This document shows, piece by piece, positions 17,061 to 25,960 of a DNA stretch of 64,000 nt (its first letter is position 1; each line of letters opens with the position of its first letter). A program made the position numbers and the translations under genes. The DNA is from Candidatus Eisenbacteria bacterium (GTDB lineage: Bacteria; Eisenbacteria; RBG-16-71-46; CAIMUX01; JAHJDP01): assembly GCA_018831195.1 (NCBI GenBank), contig JAHJDP010000061.1, positions 1 through 64,000 on the forward strand, read 5' to 3'. A model generated the notes under the pieces. The model was not told the DNA's origin and did no database searches. It worked only from the letters and a program-made list of their open reading frames with translations.

Positions 17061-18295
17061 CAGGGGCGCCGGTCTGGCGTGATCATCCGGCCTATCTGCA
17101 TCTCGATATCGACGCCTTCTTCGCTTCGGTGGAGCAGGTGCGCAATCCCCGTCTGCGATCGCTGCCCGTCATCGTCGGCACGGGTGTCATCGCCAGTTGC
17201 TCCTATGAAGCGCGCCGTTATGGTCTGGCCGCCGGCATGCCTCTCTCGCAGGCGCAACGCCTCTGCCCCGAGGCGGTGGTCTTACCCGGCCACGCGCAGG
17301 TTTATCGCTGCTTTGCCGAGGAGCTCTTTGCCTTGACCGTCCAGCTTGGCCCCGCCGTAGAGACCTATCTTGATGAAGCCTATATCGACATCACCGGCAC
17401 CGGCTCTCTTCACGGCGATTTTCTGAAGGCTGGACAGTGGCTGCGCTTGGAAGCCCGCCGCCGGACCGGGTTGAATGTCTCCGTCGGGATCGGTTCCAGC
17501 CGAATGACGGCCAAGATGGTGACCCGGCGTGTGAAGCCGGACGGGATCGGTTTTCTCCCCCCCGGCGCTGTTTCTGATTTTATGGCGGCCTTGCCGGTCA
17601 CGGAGATCCCCGGTGTCGGTCATGCGACCGGCCGGATCCTCAAACGACTCGGCGTGCAGACGGTTGAGGATTTGCGCCGCCTTCCTGAACCGGCCTTGCG
17701 CGACTTGTTGGGGCCGGCGGCGAGGGTATTGCATCAACGCGCCTGGGGTCTCGATACGCGTCCCGTCAACCGCCGCGAGATTCCGGGAAGTATCCGCCGG
17801 GAGAGTTCCCTGGAAGAACCCACAATTGAAGAGGAGAAAATCGTGGGGATGCTTCACTATCTTTGTGAAAGGGCTCTTCTGGAGGTGCGCCGCCAAAGCC
17901 TCGCCGCCCGTCACTGCATGGTTTTTGTTAACTATGTCGACGGCCCCGGCGAGAAACGCCGCGTCCGTCTCGAGAGCCCCGTCTCATCGCAGGGGGTGGT
18001 CTTTCATGCCGCCCGAAAACTTTTGATGCCCCTGCTCAAACGGCGCGCCGCGGTGATGCATCTGGGATTGCAGCTCTCCGGTTTTGGGTCATGTCCCGGG
18101 GAGCAACAGAGTCTTCTGCCCTTGGAGGATGGGGATGATCCCGTTGAATCGATCGATCTGGATCGTTCCATCGATCGGGTTCGTGAACGATTCGGCTTCT
18201 CATCCTTGGTTCGGGGGCCTTCCCTGGAATTGATGGGACATCTGCCGCGCGACGCCCATGGTTATGTGCTTAGAACGCCCTGTTTGACCCGCTGA
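17027..18295 (+). CDS. dinB: Y-family translesion DNA polymerase (DinB/Pol IV-like) of the SOS cassette
   Basis: The 422-residue protein has GGGGGAG seven bases before its start. The catalytic carboxylates of Y-family polymerases are present: Asp27 in HLDIDAFFASVE and Asp116-Glu117 in YLDEAYID, with Phe32 as the likely steric gate. The order is palm/fingers, thumb with helix-hairpin-helix (TEIPGVGHATGRILKRLG), little finger, then a tail with QSLLPL at 361-366 that could bind the sliding clamp. ImuB proteins in comparable cassettes have lost these acidic residues, so this copy should be an active polymerase despite its ImuB-like position. It lies directly between the 84-aa gene (34-base overlap) and dnaE2 (2-base gap). 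Confidence 0.9.
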   Translation: MAVGVRDVRGVAGAPVWRDHPAYLHLDIDAFFASVEQVRNPRLRSLPVIVGTGVIASCSYEARRYGLAAGMPLSQAQRLCPEAVVLPGHAQVYRCFAEELFALTVQLGPAVETYLDEAYIDITGTGSLHGDFLKAGQWLRLEARRRTGLNVSVGIGSSRMTAKMVTRRVKPDGIGFLPPGAVSDFMAALPVTEIPGVGHATGRILKRLGVQTVEDLRRLPEPALRDLLGPAARVLHQRAWGLDTRPVNRREIPGSIRRESSLEEPTIEEEKIVGMLHYLCERALLEVRRQSLAARHCMVFVNYVDGPGEKRRVRLESPVSSQGVVFHAARKLLMPLLKRRAAVMHLGLQLSGFGSCPGEQQSLLPLEDGDDPVESIDLDRSIDRVRERFGFSSLVRGPSLELMGHLPRDAHGYVLRTPCLTR

Positions 18296-18297
18296 GT

Positions 18298-21200
18298 ATG
18301 AAATCCCCCGGCCCGCCATGGGTGCCTCTCCTGGTTCATTCCCACGGTTCCCTCATGTGGGGAACGCAATCACCCGAGCAGCTGATAAACCGGGCGGCAC
18401 TGGAAAGGATCCCCGGATTGGCGTTGACGGATCGGGACAATCTCTATCTCGCCGTTCCGGCCTTGAAGGCGGCGGCGGAGAGAAATGTTAAACTTCTGCT
18501 GGGAGCGGAGATCACAAGGCGGGAGGAAACGTCATCGGAGAGAAAGAGCGTGGTTGTCTATGCGCTCAATCTCGACGGATACGGGCGGTTGTGCCGCTTG
18601 ATCACAGAGCGGCAAACAGGACCCGACTTTCAGATAATCCCATCGCTTCTGCGAGCCGGCCTTTCAGAAGTGGGCGCGGGTTTGTTTGTGGCGACCGAGG
18701 ACGCCTCACTCCTCGAACGGCTGGCGGTTGAGTGCCCGGAGGATCGCTTGGGGGCGTTACTGGTCCGGAGCCCCGGCCGTTCGAGATGTCAGGAGTCCGC
18801 GTTGCGGGAAGCCGCCAAGCGCGGCGATCTTCCCCTTCTCGGGAGCGTGCAGATTACGGTGGCGGAACCGAGAGATCTTCACCTGCACAGACTGCTATGC
18901 GCCATACGCAAAAAGGAGATGGTCTCAAATATCACGGCGGATGATCAAGCCGGAGCCGGAACCGTCTGGCCCTCGCCGGAGGAGATGACCGAACTTTGGC
19001 AGGATGATCCGGGCGCCCTAGCCGGCAGCCGTGACCTGTTGGAGCGAAGCGAACTCACGATCCGCGATTTGACCTCCCGCGGGCCGATCTTTCCCACCCC
19101 ACCGGGATCAAGCCGGGAGAAATCGTATGATCAACTCTATAGGATCTGCCAGGTGGGGCTGAACCGGCGTTACCCGCAGATAACGCCGCGGGTGGTCCGG
19201 CGTCTTCATAGAGAATTGGAGATTATCCGCGAGCTCGGCTTCATCGATTATTTCCTGGTTGTGGGGCGGATTGTGGCCGAGGCGCAACGGCGGGGGATAC
19301 CAAATGTCGGCAGAGGGAGCGGGGCCGGTTCTATCGTCTCCTATGTCCTTGGGATAACCAATGTCGATCCTATACGTTATCGGCTTTACTTCGAGCGTTT
19401 TCTTCACAAACTGCGCCGTGATCTTCCCGATCTCGATATCGATTTCTGCTGGCGGCGGCGCGATGAAGTGATCCGTTGGGTCTATGAGACCTATGGGGCC
19501 GAGAGGGTCGCCATGATCTCGACCCACAACACCTTTCATCCTCGCAGCGCCTTTCGCGAGGCTGCCAAGGCCCTGGGCGTTCCCCACGGTGTTGTCAATC
19601 GCTTGTGCCGTTCCATTCCAAGGTGTTTCTTTTCCTCTGACGACGAGCCATCCGCCGCGCCGCCGCCTGCGCCGCAGAGCGCCGCGCCCCCCCGTTCGCT
19701 CATTGAAATGGTGCGGGCCGGTCCCCTGGGGCATCGAGTGCCCCTTGACGATCCCCCTTTCCCCGAAATATTTGCTCTCGCGGAACGGCTCCTCGGGATG
19801 CCGCGCCATCTCGGCCTCCACCCGGGCGGCATCGTGATCTCCGATCATGTCCCATTGGCCCACTATGTTCCCCTGCAACCGGCGGCCAAGGGGATCATCG
19901 TCACGCAATTCGAGATGCGCGCCATCGAGGAAGTCGGATTGGTGAAGATCGATCTTCTGGGAAATAGGGCCCTATCGACCATCGCGGAGACAGAAGAGAT
20001 CCTCCTCGGCGGGGGTCAAAAATTGAATTGGGATGCGATACCGCACGACGATCCCAACACAGGACGGATCCTCTCAATGGGACAATCGCTCGGATGTTTT
20101 CAGCTCGAGTCTCCGGGGATGCGGCAACTTCTCGTCATGACAAACGCCAAGAATCTCGAAGGGGCCCTGCATGCCCTGGCCCTCATCCGGCCCGGTCCAT
20201 CGGGATCCGGTATGAAAGAGGCCTTTATCCGCCGGGTGCGCGGGGAAGAACCAGTGTCGGTGCGGCATCCCCGGTTGGAATCTCTGCTCCTGTCGACACA
20301 CGGCGTCATGCTCTATGAAGAGGATGTCATGTCGGTGGCCGCCTGCATCGGAGGTTTCTCACTGGCTTTGGGCGATCTTCTGCGCCGGGCGATCGCCGTC
20401 GCAAGGGCCGGGGAGAAGGGTGACGAGCCGGCGGGAGAGGACCCATGGACCGGCCGGACCCTTAAGGGTCTCGAAGACGGATTTCTGCAGCGCGCCGTGA
20501 ATCAGGGCATCCCGGTTCAGATCGCCCGGGAGGTCTGGAAGGATCTGACACGCTTTGCGGCCTACGCCTTTTGTAGGGCGCATGCTGCGGGATACGCCGT
20601 CTTGGCCTATCGCAGCGCCTATTTAAAAGCCCACTTCCCCGGACCTTTTACAGCGGCTCTCTTTAACAATCACCAGGGGATGTATCCCCTTCGATCCCAT
20701 GTCGAGGAGGCGCGGCGTTGTGGCCTCCTCATCCGGCCTCCCTGTATCCATCGCAGTGAAGAAGGGTGGAAATGGGAAACCGACGCCCTCCGCTGCGGAT
20801 TGAATCGAATTCATAGGCTGACAGAGACGATGCGGGGAAGAATTCTGGAGGAACGGCGGAAGGAACCTTTTCGCTCGCTGGGGGATCTTTGGAGCCGGGT
20901 TCCGGCGACATTTCCCGAGATAGAGGCCCTTGTCCGCATTGGGGCGTTGGAAACGGTGCCCCCGGGCGACAGGCGATCGCATCTTTGGGAGCTTTATCGT
21001 CTTGCCCGGCGAACCCGCTCTTCTCACGCCGCCGCGGCCACGGCGGCTCCCACACTTTCCCTGCCCCCCCCCAAATCAGTGGCCGTCATGACAGAGATGG
21101 CGCCCCCCTCGCTGTGGGAAAGGTTATGCGACGAGATGGAGATTCTCGATATGGCGCTATCGGGCCATCCCATAGAAGTCCTTCGCCGGATGGGTGCTTT

Positions 21201-21600
21201 GGCGGACGCTTTGGCAAAGGCTTTGAGCGCCGCCCGGGGGAATGGAAGGGGGGCTTTCCGAGGCGGCCGGCCGGGGCGGCTGGATGACAGCCGCGATATC
21301 CCCAAGGGGGGGCGTTGCACGATGGCCGGGTGGATCGCCGCCATGCGGCGGGTTCAAACATCGCACGGCGACCCGATGCTCTTTGTCACGCTTGATGACG
21401 AATTCGGGCTTGTTGAATCTGTTGTTTGGCCCGGGCTCTACCACGAGGCGGTGCGGGCCTTGGGCGCCGGACGTCTCTGGCTGGTCTCCGGTATTGTTAA
21501 GGAACGTTACGGTGCTTACACATTAGAGATGGATGCGATTCACCCCATGCATGAGCTTTCAAAGGCGCTCCACAGAACGGACCCAATGAAAGCAAACTAA
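18298..21600 (+). CDS. dnaE2: Error-prone DNA polymerase III alpha subunit, DnaE2/ImuC type
   Basis: The 1100-residue C-family polymerase begins two bases after the Y-family polymerase stop without its own clear ribosome site, so it is probably translationally coupled. The catalytic aspartates are in PDLDIDF (380, 382), with a third acidic site in LVKIDLLGNRALSTI. GRGSGAGS, GLHPGGIVIS and CFQLESPGM are typical of the family. An OB fold is near the C-terminus (MAGWIAAMRRVQ, MLFVTLDDEFG). In the N-terminal PHP domain several expected metal ligands are changed: Leu12 and Trp21 replace His and Asp, and Arg46 replaces His in LTDRDNLY, although His14 and Glu71 remain. It is expected to carry out mutagenic translesion synthesis after SOS induction. 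Confidence 0.95.
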   Translation: MKSPGPPWVPLLVHSHGSLMWGTQSPEQLINRAALERIPGLALTDRDNLYLAVPALKAAAERNVKLLLGAEITRREETSSERKSVVVYALNLDGYGRLCRLITERQTGPDFQIIPSLLRAGLSEVGAGLFVATEDASLLERLAVECPEDRLGALLVRSPGRSRCQESALREAAKRGDLPLLGSVQITVAEPRDLHLHRLLCAIRKKEMVSNITADDQAGAGTVWPSPEEMTELWQDDPGALAGSRDLLERSELTIRDLTSRGPIFPTPPGSSREKSYDQLYRICQVGLNRRYPQITPRVVRRLHRELEIIRELGFIDYFLVVGRIVAEAQRRGIPNVGRGSGAGSIVSYVLGITNVDPIRYRLYFERFLHKLRRDLPDLDIDFCWRRRDEVIRWVYETYGAERVAMISTHNTFHPRSAFREAAKALGVPHGVVNRLCRSIPRCFFSSDDEPSAAPPPAPQSAAPPRSLIEMVRAGPLGHRVPLDDPPFPEIFALAERLLGMPRHLGLHPGGIVISDHVPLAHYVPLQPAAKGIIVTQFEMRAIEEVGLVKIDLLGNRALSTIAETEEILLGGGQKLNWDAIPHDDPNTGRILSMGQSLGCFQLESPGMRQLLVMTNAKNLEGALHALALIRPGPSGSGMKEAFIRRVRGEEPVSVRHPRLESLLLSTHGVMLYEEDVMSVAACIGGFSLALGDLLRRAIAVARAGEKGDEPAGEDPWTGRTLKGLEDGFLQRAVNQGIPVQIAREVWKDLTRFAAYAFCRAHAAGYAVLAYRSAYLKAHFPGPFTAALFNNHQGMYPLRSHVEEARRCGLLIRPPCIHRSEEGWKWETDALRCGLNRIHRLTETMRGRILEERRKEPFRSLGDLWSRVPATFPEIEALVRIGALETVPPGDRRSHLWELYRLARRTRSSHAAAATAAPTLSLPPPKSVAVMTEMAPPSLWERLCDEMEILDMALSGHPIEVLRRMGALADALAKALSAARGNGRGAFRGGRPGRLDDSRDIPKGGRCTMAGWIAAMRRVQTSHGDPMLFVTLDDEFGLVESVVWPGLYHEAVRALGAGRLWLVSGIVKERYGAYTLEMDAIHPMHELSKALHRTDPMKAN

Positions 21601-21634
21601 ACGAAATCAACCAAACGAACCAAACCAAACCAAT

Positions 21635-22687
21635 TTAGACAACAACAATTTCGCCCGCGCGACCCTCTTCCATCCGGCCGATCTGTGAAGCCTCGATACC
21701 TTCTTGCAGCAGGATCTTCAGAAGGGAGGGGGCGGAGGATTCAGAAACAGAAAAGAGAAGGCCACCCGATGTTTGGGGGTCGAAAAAGGCCAGCATGGGC
21801 CAATCATCCTTGTCCATCTCGGATTGTAGGAAGGATTTTAGATAAAGCTGGTTCGCCCGCAGTCCACCGGCGATTTGCCGGTCTTCAGCCATCTCCCGCG
21901 TGCCGGGAAGGATACGGACCGAAGAGGCCTCGACCACGGCGCGAAGGCCGCTTTGCTGGGCCATTTCATGAAGATGGCCGAGCAGTCCGAATCCGGTGAT
22001 ATCGGTCGCCGCGTGGGGATCGAAGGGGAGCGCGACCGTCAGCCCTTCCCTGTTCAACCGGCGCATGGAGCGGGTCATCAGGGCCAGCGATTCTTCCCCG
22101 AGTTTGCCGTTGCGCAGCCCCGTCGCGAGCAGGCCTGTACCGATCGGCTTTGTCAGAATAAGCCGGTCACCGGCTCTTGCTCCCGCCTTTGTTAAAATAC
22201 GCTGTGGATGGATCCGGCCCGTGACGGCGAGGCCGAAGAAAGGTTCCGGATTGCGCACCGTATGGCCGCCGAGAAGGGCGACGCCGGCTTCATCGAGAAC
22301 GTCCTGCGACCCCGACAGGATTTCGGCCAGGATATCGAGAGACAATAGATCCGTCGGAAAACCGACAATGTTCAAGGCGGTCAAGGGCTCGCCGCCCATG
22401 GCGTAGATGTCGCTCAATGAGTTGGCGGCGGCGATGGCGCCGTAGTCACGGGGGTCATCCACAACCGGGGTGAAATAATCGACCGTTTGTACAAGAGCCA
22501 GATCATCGCTGATTTTGTAGACACCCGCATCGTCGGCGGCGTTCATTCCTATTAAGACCGACGGATGGGACCGGGCCGCCCTCTGTGTCTTTGCCAGCAC
22601 GATCTCCAGAGCCTCCGGAGAAAGCTTGGCCGCTCAGCCGGCGCAGCTGGACATCTCGGTCAACCGCCGGATTTCCTCTCGACTCAT
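21635..22687 (-). CDS. selD: Selenide, water dikinase, a selenoprotein read through in-frame UGA
   Basis: The conventional open frame begins only at 22600, after the catalytic region. Extending upstream in the same frame to ATG 22687 gives MSREEIRRLTEMSSCAG, then UGA (22634-22636), then AAKLSPEALEIV. In SelD this site is the active-site Cys or Sec followed by a conserved Lys, so the UGA is almost certainly selenocysteine at residue 18 of a 350-residue protein. A GGAG ribosome site and AAAGG precede the ATG. Other SelD features are the metal/ATP motif GMNAADDAGVYK, NSLSDIYAMGG and DITGFGLLGHL. The enzyme makes selenophosphate from selenide and ATP, for selenocysteine or selenouridine. No other selenium genes lie nearby. 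Confidence 0.9.
22601..22636 (-). promoter_or_regulatory. Candidate bacterial SECIS element for selD
   Basis: On the minus strand, 12 bases after the UGA, TCTCC (22621-22617) pairs with GGAGA (22607-22603) around a 9-base loop GGAGGCTCT. A stem-loop at this distance is what SelB needs to recode UGA in bacteria. The loop contains AGGCTCT, similar in style to the AGGUCU loop of E. coli fdhF. The stem is short, so this is a plausible candidate, not a proven element. Confidence 0.5.
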
Positions 22688-22738
22688 CCTTTGTAACTCC
22701 TAACGTACATATCCAAATGTAAATGCCAAAGACTCAAG

Positions 22739-22778
22739 CCAGATTGGCCGTCTTTTAATAGACAGCCAATCTGGTTTT
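22739..22778 (+). terminator. Perfect 10-bp hairpin between selD and the secreted-protein gene
   Basis: CCAGATTGGC (22739-22748) pairs perfectly with GCCAATCTGG (22765-22774); inside, GTCT and AGAC can extend the stem. TTTT follows on the plus strand (22775-22778), whereas both flanking genes are on the minus strand, where the following sequence is only weakly T-rich. It probably ends the minus-strand transcript of the secreted-protein gene, but the polarity is odd. Confidence 0.5.
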
Positions 22779-22802
22779 AAAATGGCGATTCTTCGGCGGG
22801 AC

Positions 22803-25800
22803 TCAGCGTCCCAGTTTGAGCAATCGGACCGCCGGTTGATCACCGCACCCGCGGACCCTTGCCCAGTAAACGCCTTGGGCGACCTTCCTGCCGCTCTGAT
22901 CCCGGCCATCCCACATCACATTGAGCGGTGTGGGACCCGCGGACCATGCTTTGCGCCAGACGCGGCGCCCCTGAACATCATAAATCTCCACGGTCCGGCG
23001 GGATGATGCCGGCGGCAGGGTCATCGAGACCGATTTGGTAAAGGGACTCGGCGTCGCTTGGAAAGAGAGGCGGACCTGATAGGAGGCTATGAAGGGGCCC
23101 GCTTGCGGATCGACCCCCTGCGGCGTATCCATGAGGATCCAATAGGCATACGTTTCGCCGGGGAGGAGATCGGTATCCATCCATCCCATGATGCGGGCAT
23201 CGGGATCGAGCCAGCTCACATCCCCATAGAGCGTATAAGCGCCCGACCGGGGATCATCCGGATTGACGAGAGGTCCGCGTCTCGCAATGAGGAAGGAAGA
23301 GGGCGAAAGGTCGGCGGGCGCCTCCCATTGCAGGCGAAGGCCGCCGGGGTGCGCCTCGATCCCCGCTGAGGCGATGAGGACAGGGGTCGTCCCCGTTGTA
23401 TCGGGGATGCTGTCGCCTTGAAATGTCCAATCGGCCCGGCGGACATAGACATCCCATCCCAGGTCCCGTCGCGTGTCGGCAAAGACAAACCGGATCGAAT
23501 CGGCGTGCGCATCCACGGCGGGAGAGTACCGGAAGGCGCCCTCCCGCAGGGGCGTTACAAGGAAGGGTTCGCTCAGCGGCCGGCCGTCGGCTTCATAGGT
23601 GCGGCCCATGATCTTGGCCTGACCTTCGTAGTTGTCCCACCAGGTGACGATAAAGCGGCCGTCCTCATTCATGCTGACGCGCGGCCAGTGGGAGATGTCG
23701 GCCTGCGGGTTTTCGCTGACGATGAGCAGGGTGTCTTCGGGCGGGCGGGGGAGGGATTGGCCCGGCTTCCAACTCTCCTTCATGAAAGAGGGGGGTGTGT
23801 ATAAGCGGGCGTGCACGCCGATCGTGCCATAGGAGTTGTCATCCCAAACAATGACATAGCTGCCGGGACCGACGGCGACATCCGGGTGAGCTTGTACAAA
23901 ATTCTCTCCCTCATCTTCACCGCCGACAAGTTTGTTGGCCAGTGGGAGGTTATCCGCCGTCATGAAATACTCTTGAGCATAGATGTCGAGGCCGCCGTTG
24001 CGGCCATCCGTCCAAGCAACGACGATTTGGCCATAATCGGAAATGTCGGCGGCGGAGTAATACTGGCTGGCGGTGCGGGCGTTCAAATCCACAAGATTGA
24101 TGATGCCGCCGTAGGTCTCGAGACCTTCGGGGCTGTAACGCTGCATGAAGATATCCCCGCCTGAGCTGGTTGAGTTATCCTCCCATACCACGGCCATCAA
24201 ACCGGAGGATTCGTCGACAAGGGCGGTAGGCGTCGATTGCGGGCTGCTTGAAATCAGGGGAACGGCGAAGTTATTTCCGACGACTTCCCCGGCCGGGTCG
24301 AAGACCTGCGCCATGACCCGGCCGCGCCCCGTCTCGGTATTGATGAGCCAGGTAGCGAGGTAGTTCTTGGTCGGGGTTGCGGCAACACGCGGTGTGGCCA
24401 CAATGACGCTCGTGATATCCAGCGGATCCCCAAAGCGGCCCAAAGGTTCCGCGCTGATAAGGAAGGAGGGGCCGGAGGGACTTCCATTGGGATGGAGAAA
24501 ACGTCCGAAGAGGTTCGGATTACCGGTTTGCTGATCGACCCAAACGGCCATCCCCGAACCGTCATCTCTGAGGGCGACATCCGGGAAGAGCTGCGTCGCC
24601 CCCGGTTCGACATGCATGAGCCGGGTGGGGTATTCGGCGAGGTCGCCGGAGCTGTCCACCATCTTCATATAGGCGAGTCCGGCTCCGGAACGCTCATCAA
24701 CCCATACACTGGCATACCGTCCATCAGCGGCCGCGGTCGATGCCACACTCAATCCGACGACATTGCCGGGATTATCGACGGTGATGATATCGCTGGCGGG
24801 CGCTCCGCCGGCTTCAAAAATCCGAACCATCGGCAGCCAGTCGCTCTCTTGGAAGCCAAGCCAATTCACCATGAACGAGCCGTCGGGCTGGATCGATAGA
24901 TTGTTATAAAGCTCTTCGGCGCCCGCCGGAATCTCCTGCACGGCCGTCTTGCCGCCGAGCGGCGCGCCGACTATGGAATAATAGTTAAAGTAGAGCTCGC
25001 TCGCGCCGCCCGTCGTATCCTTCCAAAGGATCAGAAGGGATGAATCGGGCATCACCTCGACCGTCGGTTCGGACTGCTCACCCGTATCAGCCGCCAGGCG
25101 GACGCTGAAACCGATCGCTTCGAGTTGATCGGTGAATCTCCGAAACCAGATCTCATCATCGGCGCCGTTGGATCTTTCCTCCCAAGTCAAAATCCAACCG
25201 CCACCCGGGCAGGCGGCGATAGAGGGATTTCTCGCCGATTCCTCATCAACGAGGATTACATCATTGTCTCCGAGGGGCACGCCATCCGGGCTGACACGGC
25301 GTCCGAATAGAGAGTGGGCTTGGTAGCGGAAATCCCTGTAGACGAGCAAGGCTGTGCCGTCTTCCTGAACGGCGATGTCCAGATCGGTGGGGGAGCCGCC
25401 GCGCTCATTGGTGAGGATCGGAATGTTCTCACCCACAAGGGATGCGTCCTTCAAGATCCTCTGAGTGTAGACATTGGTATATTGCCGGACATCAATCCAA
25501 GCAACCCATCCTGAGGAATAGTCGGGAGAGAAGGCCATGACAGGGTTGAACTGATTGGCGAGCCGGTCATCATCGTTCAGCAGCTTAAGCTCGCTGATCG
25601 GTTCGCCCTCCTCCGTCATTTGGACAGCGAAAATATCCCTCTGCCCCCGGCGGGAATCGATCCAAACATAGAGGTACGAACTATCCGGCAGGCCGGCAAT
25701 GACAGGTGACCTGGCCTCGCCTGTTCCAAAGACCTCATCATTGAGCTGGTACTCGTCGGTTTCCGGCAGGGCGTAGCCGACGCTCCATACCAGCAGGATA

Positions 25801-25838
25801 AGGAAAGAGCAAAGGATGCAGAGTCTCGGGAATCGCAC
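22803..25838 (-). CDS. Large secreted protein with propeller-like repeats and a FlgD-like C-terminal sorting-type domain
   Basis: The frame opens at 25913, but GTG at 25838 has AAAGGAG eight bases upstream and directly begins the signal peptide VRFPRLCILCSFLILLVWSVGYA, giving 1011 residues. The body contains many repeats of about 50 residues with the pattern of V-x-W-x-D-x-R-x-G (for instance YVWIDSRRGQRDIFAV, GWVAWIDVRQY, SVWVDERSGAG, VAWTDGRNGGLDIYAQ), which suggests stacked beta-propeller blades. A fibronectin-like stretch follows. The last 85 residues form a FlgD Ig-like domain (ATPSPFTKS, IYDVQGRRVWRKAW, GVYWARVRG) ending in LLKLGR. It is likely exported and surface-attached through a type IX-like route. 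Ligand or enzymatic activity is unknown. Confidence 0.8.
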   Translation of the reverse strand: MRFPRLCILCSFLILLVWSVGYALPETDEYQLNDEVFGTGEARSPVIAGLPDSSYLYVWIDSRRGQRDIFAVQMTEEGEPISELKLLNDDDRLANQFNPVMAFSPDYSSGWVAWIDVRQYTNVYTQRILKDASLVGENIPILTNERGGSPTDLDIAVQEDGTALLVYRDFRYQAHSLFGRRVSPDGVPLGDNDVILVDEESARNPSIAACPGGGWILTWEERSNGADDEIWFRRFTDQLEAIGFSVRLAADTGEQSEPTVEVMPDSSLLILWKDTTGGASELYFNYYSIVGAPLGGKTAVQEIPAGAEELYNNLSIQPDGSFMVNWLGFQESDWLPMVRIFEAGGAPASDIITVDNPGNVVGLSVASTAAADGRYASVWVDERSGAGLAYMKMVDSSGDLAEYPTRLMHVEPGATQLFPDVALRDDGSGMAVWVDQQTGNPNLFGRFLHPNGSPSGPSFLISAEPLGRFGDPLDITSVIVATPRVAATPTKNYLATWLINTETGRGRVMAQVFDPAGEVVGNNFAVPLISSSPQSTPTALVDESSGLMAVVWEDNSTSSGGDIFMQRYSPEGLETYGGIINLVDLNARTASQYYSAADISDYGQIVVAWTDGRNGGLDIYAQEYFMTADNLPLANKLVGGEDEGENFVQAHPDVAVGPGSYVIVWDDNSYGTIGVHARLYTPPSFMKESWKPGQSLPRPPEDTLLIVSENPQADISHWPRVSMNEDGRFIVTWWDNYEGQAKIMGRTYEADGRPLSEPFLVTPLREGAFRYSPAVDAHADSIRFVFADTRRDLGWDVYVRRADWTFQGDSIPDTTGTTPVLIASAGIEAHPGGLRLQWEAPADLSPSSFLIARRGPLVNPDDPRSGAYTLYGDVSWLDPDARIMGWMDTDLLPGETYAYWILMDTPQGVDPQAGPFIASYQVRLSFQATPSPFTKSVSMTLPPASSRRTVEIYDVQGRRVWRKAWSAGPTPLNVMWDGRDQSGRKVAQGVYWARVRGCGDQPAVRLLKLGR

Positions 25839-25960
25839 GGCGGGACTCCTTTCTTTGGGGTGTGAGTCGAACCCCTTCTGAACCCCCGGCGGATGGGTGA
25901 AGGGCCCCATCACCTTTAGGTTAGGTCGCGTTCAGCACATTCGCAAGACTGAAAGCCGGA

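Noticed and set aside
19108-19908. 266-codon open frame antisense to dnaE2
   Set aside because: It lies across the catalytic region of dnaE2, which is beyond doubt, and is a GC-driven shadow frame.
21609-21633. Short CCAAAC-type repeats between dnaE2 and selD
   Set aside because: Only three imperfect units in a 34-base gap; too small for a repeat array or regulatory element.
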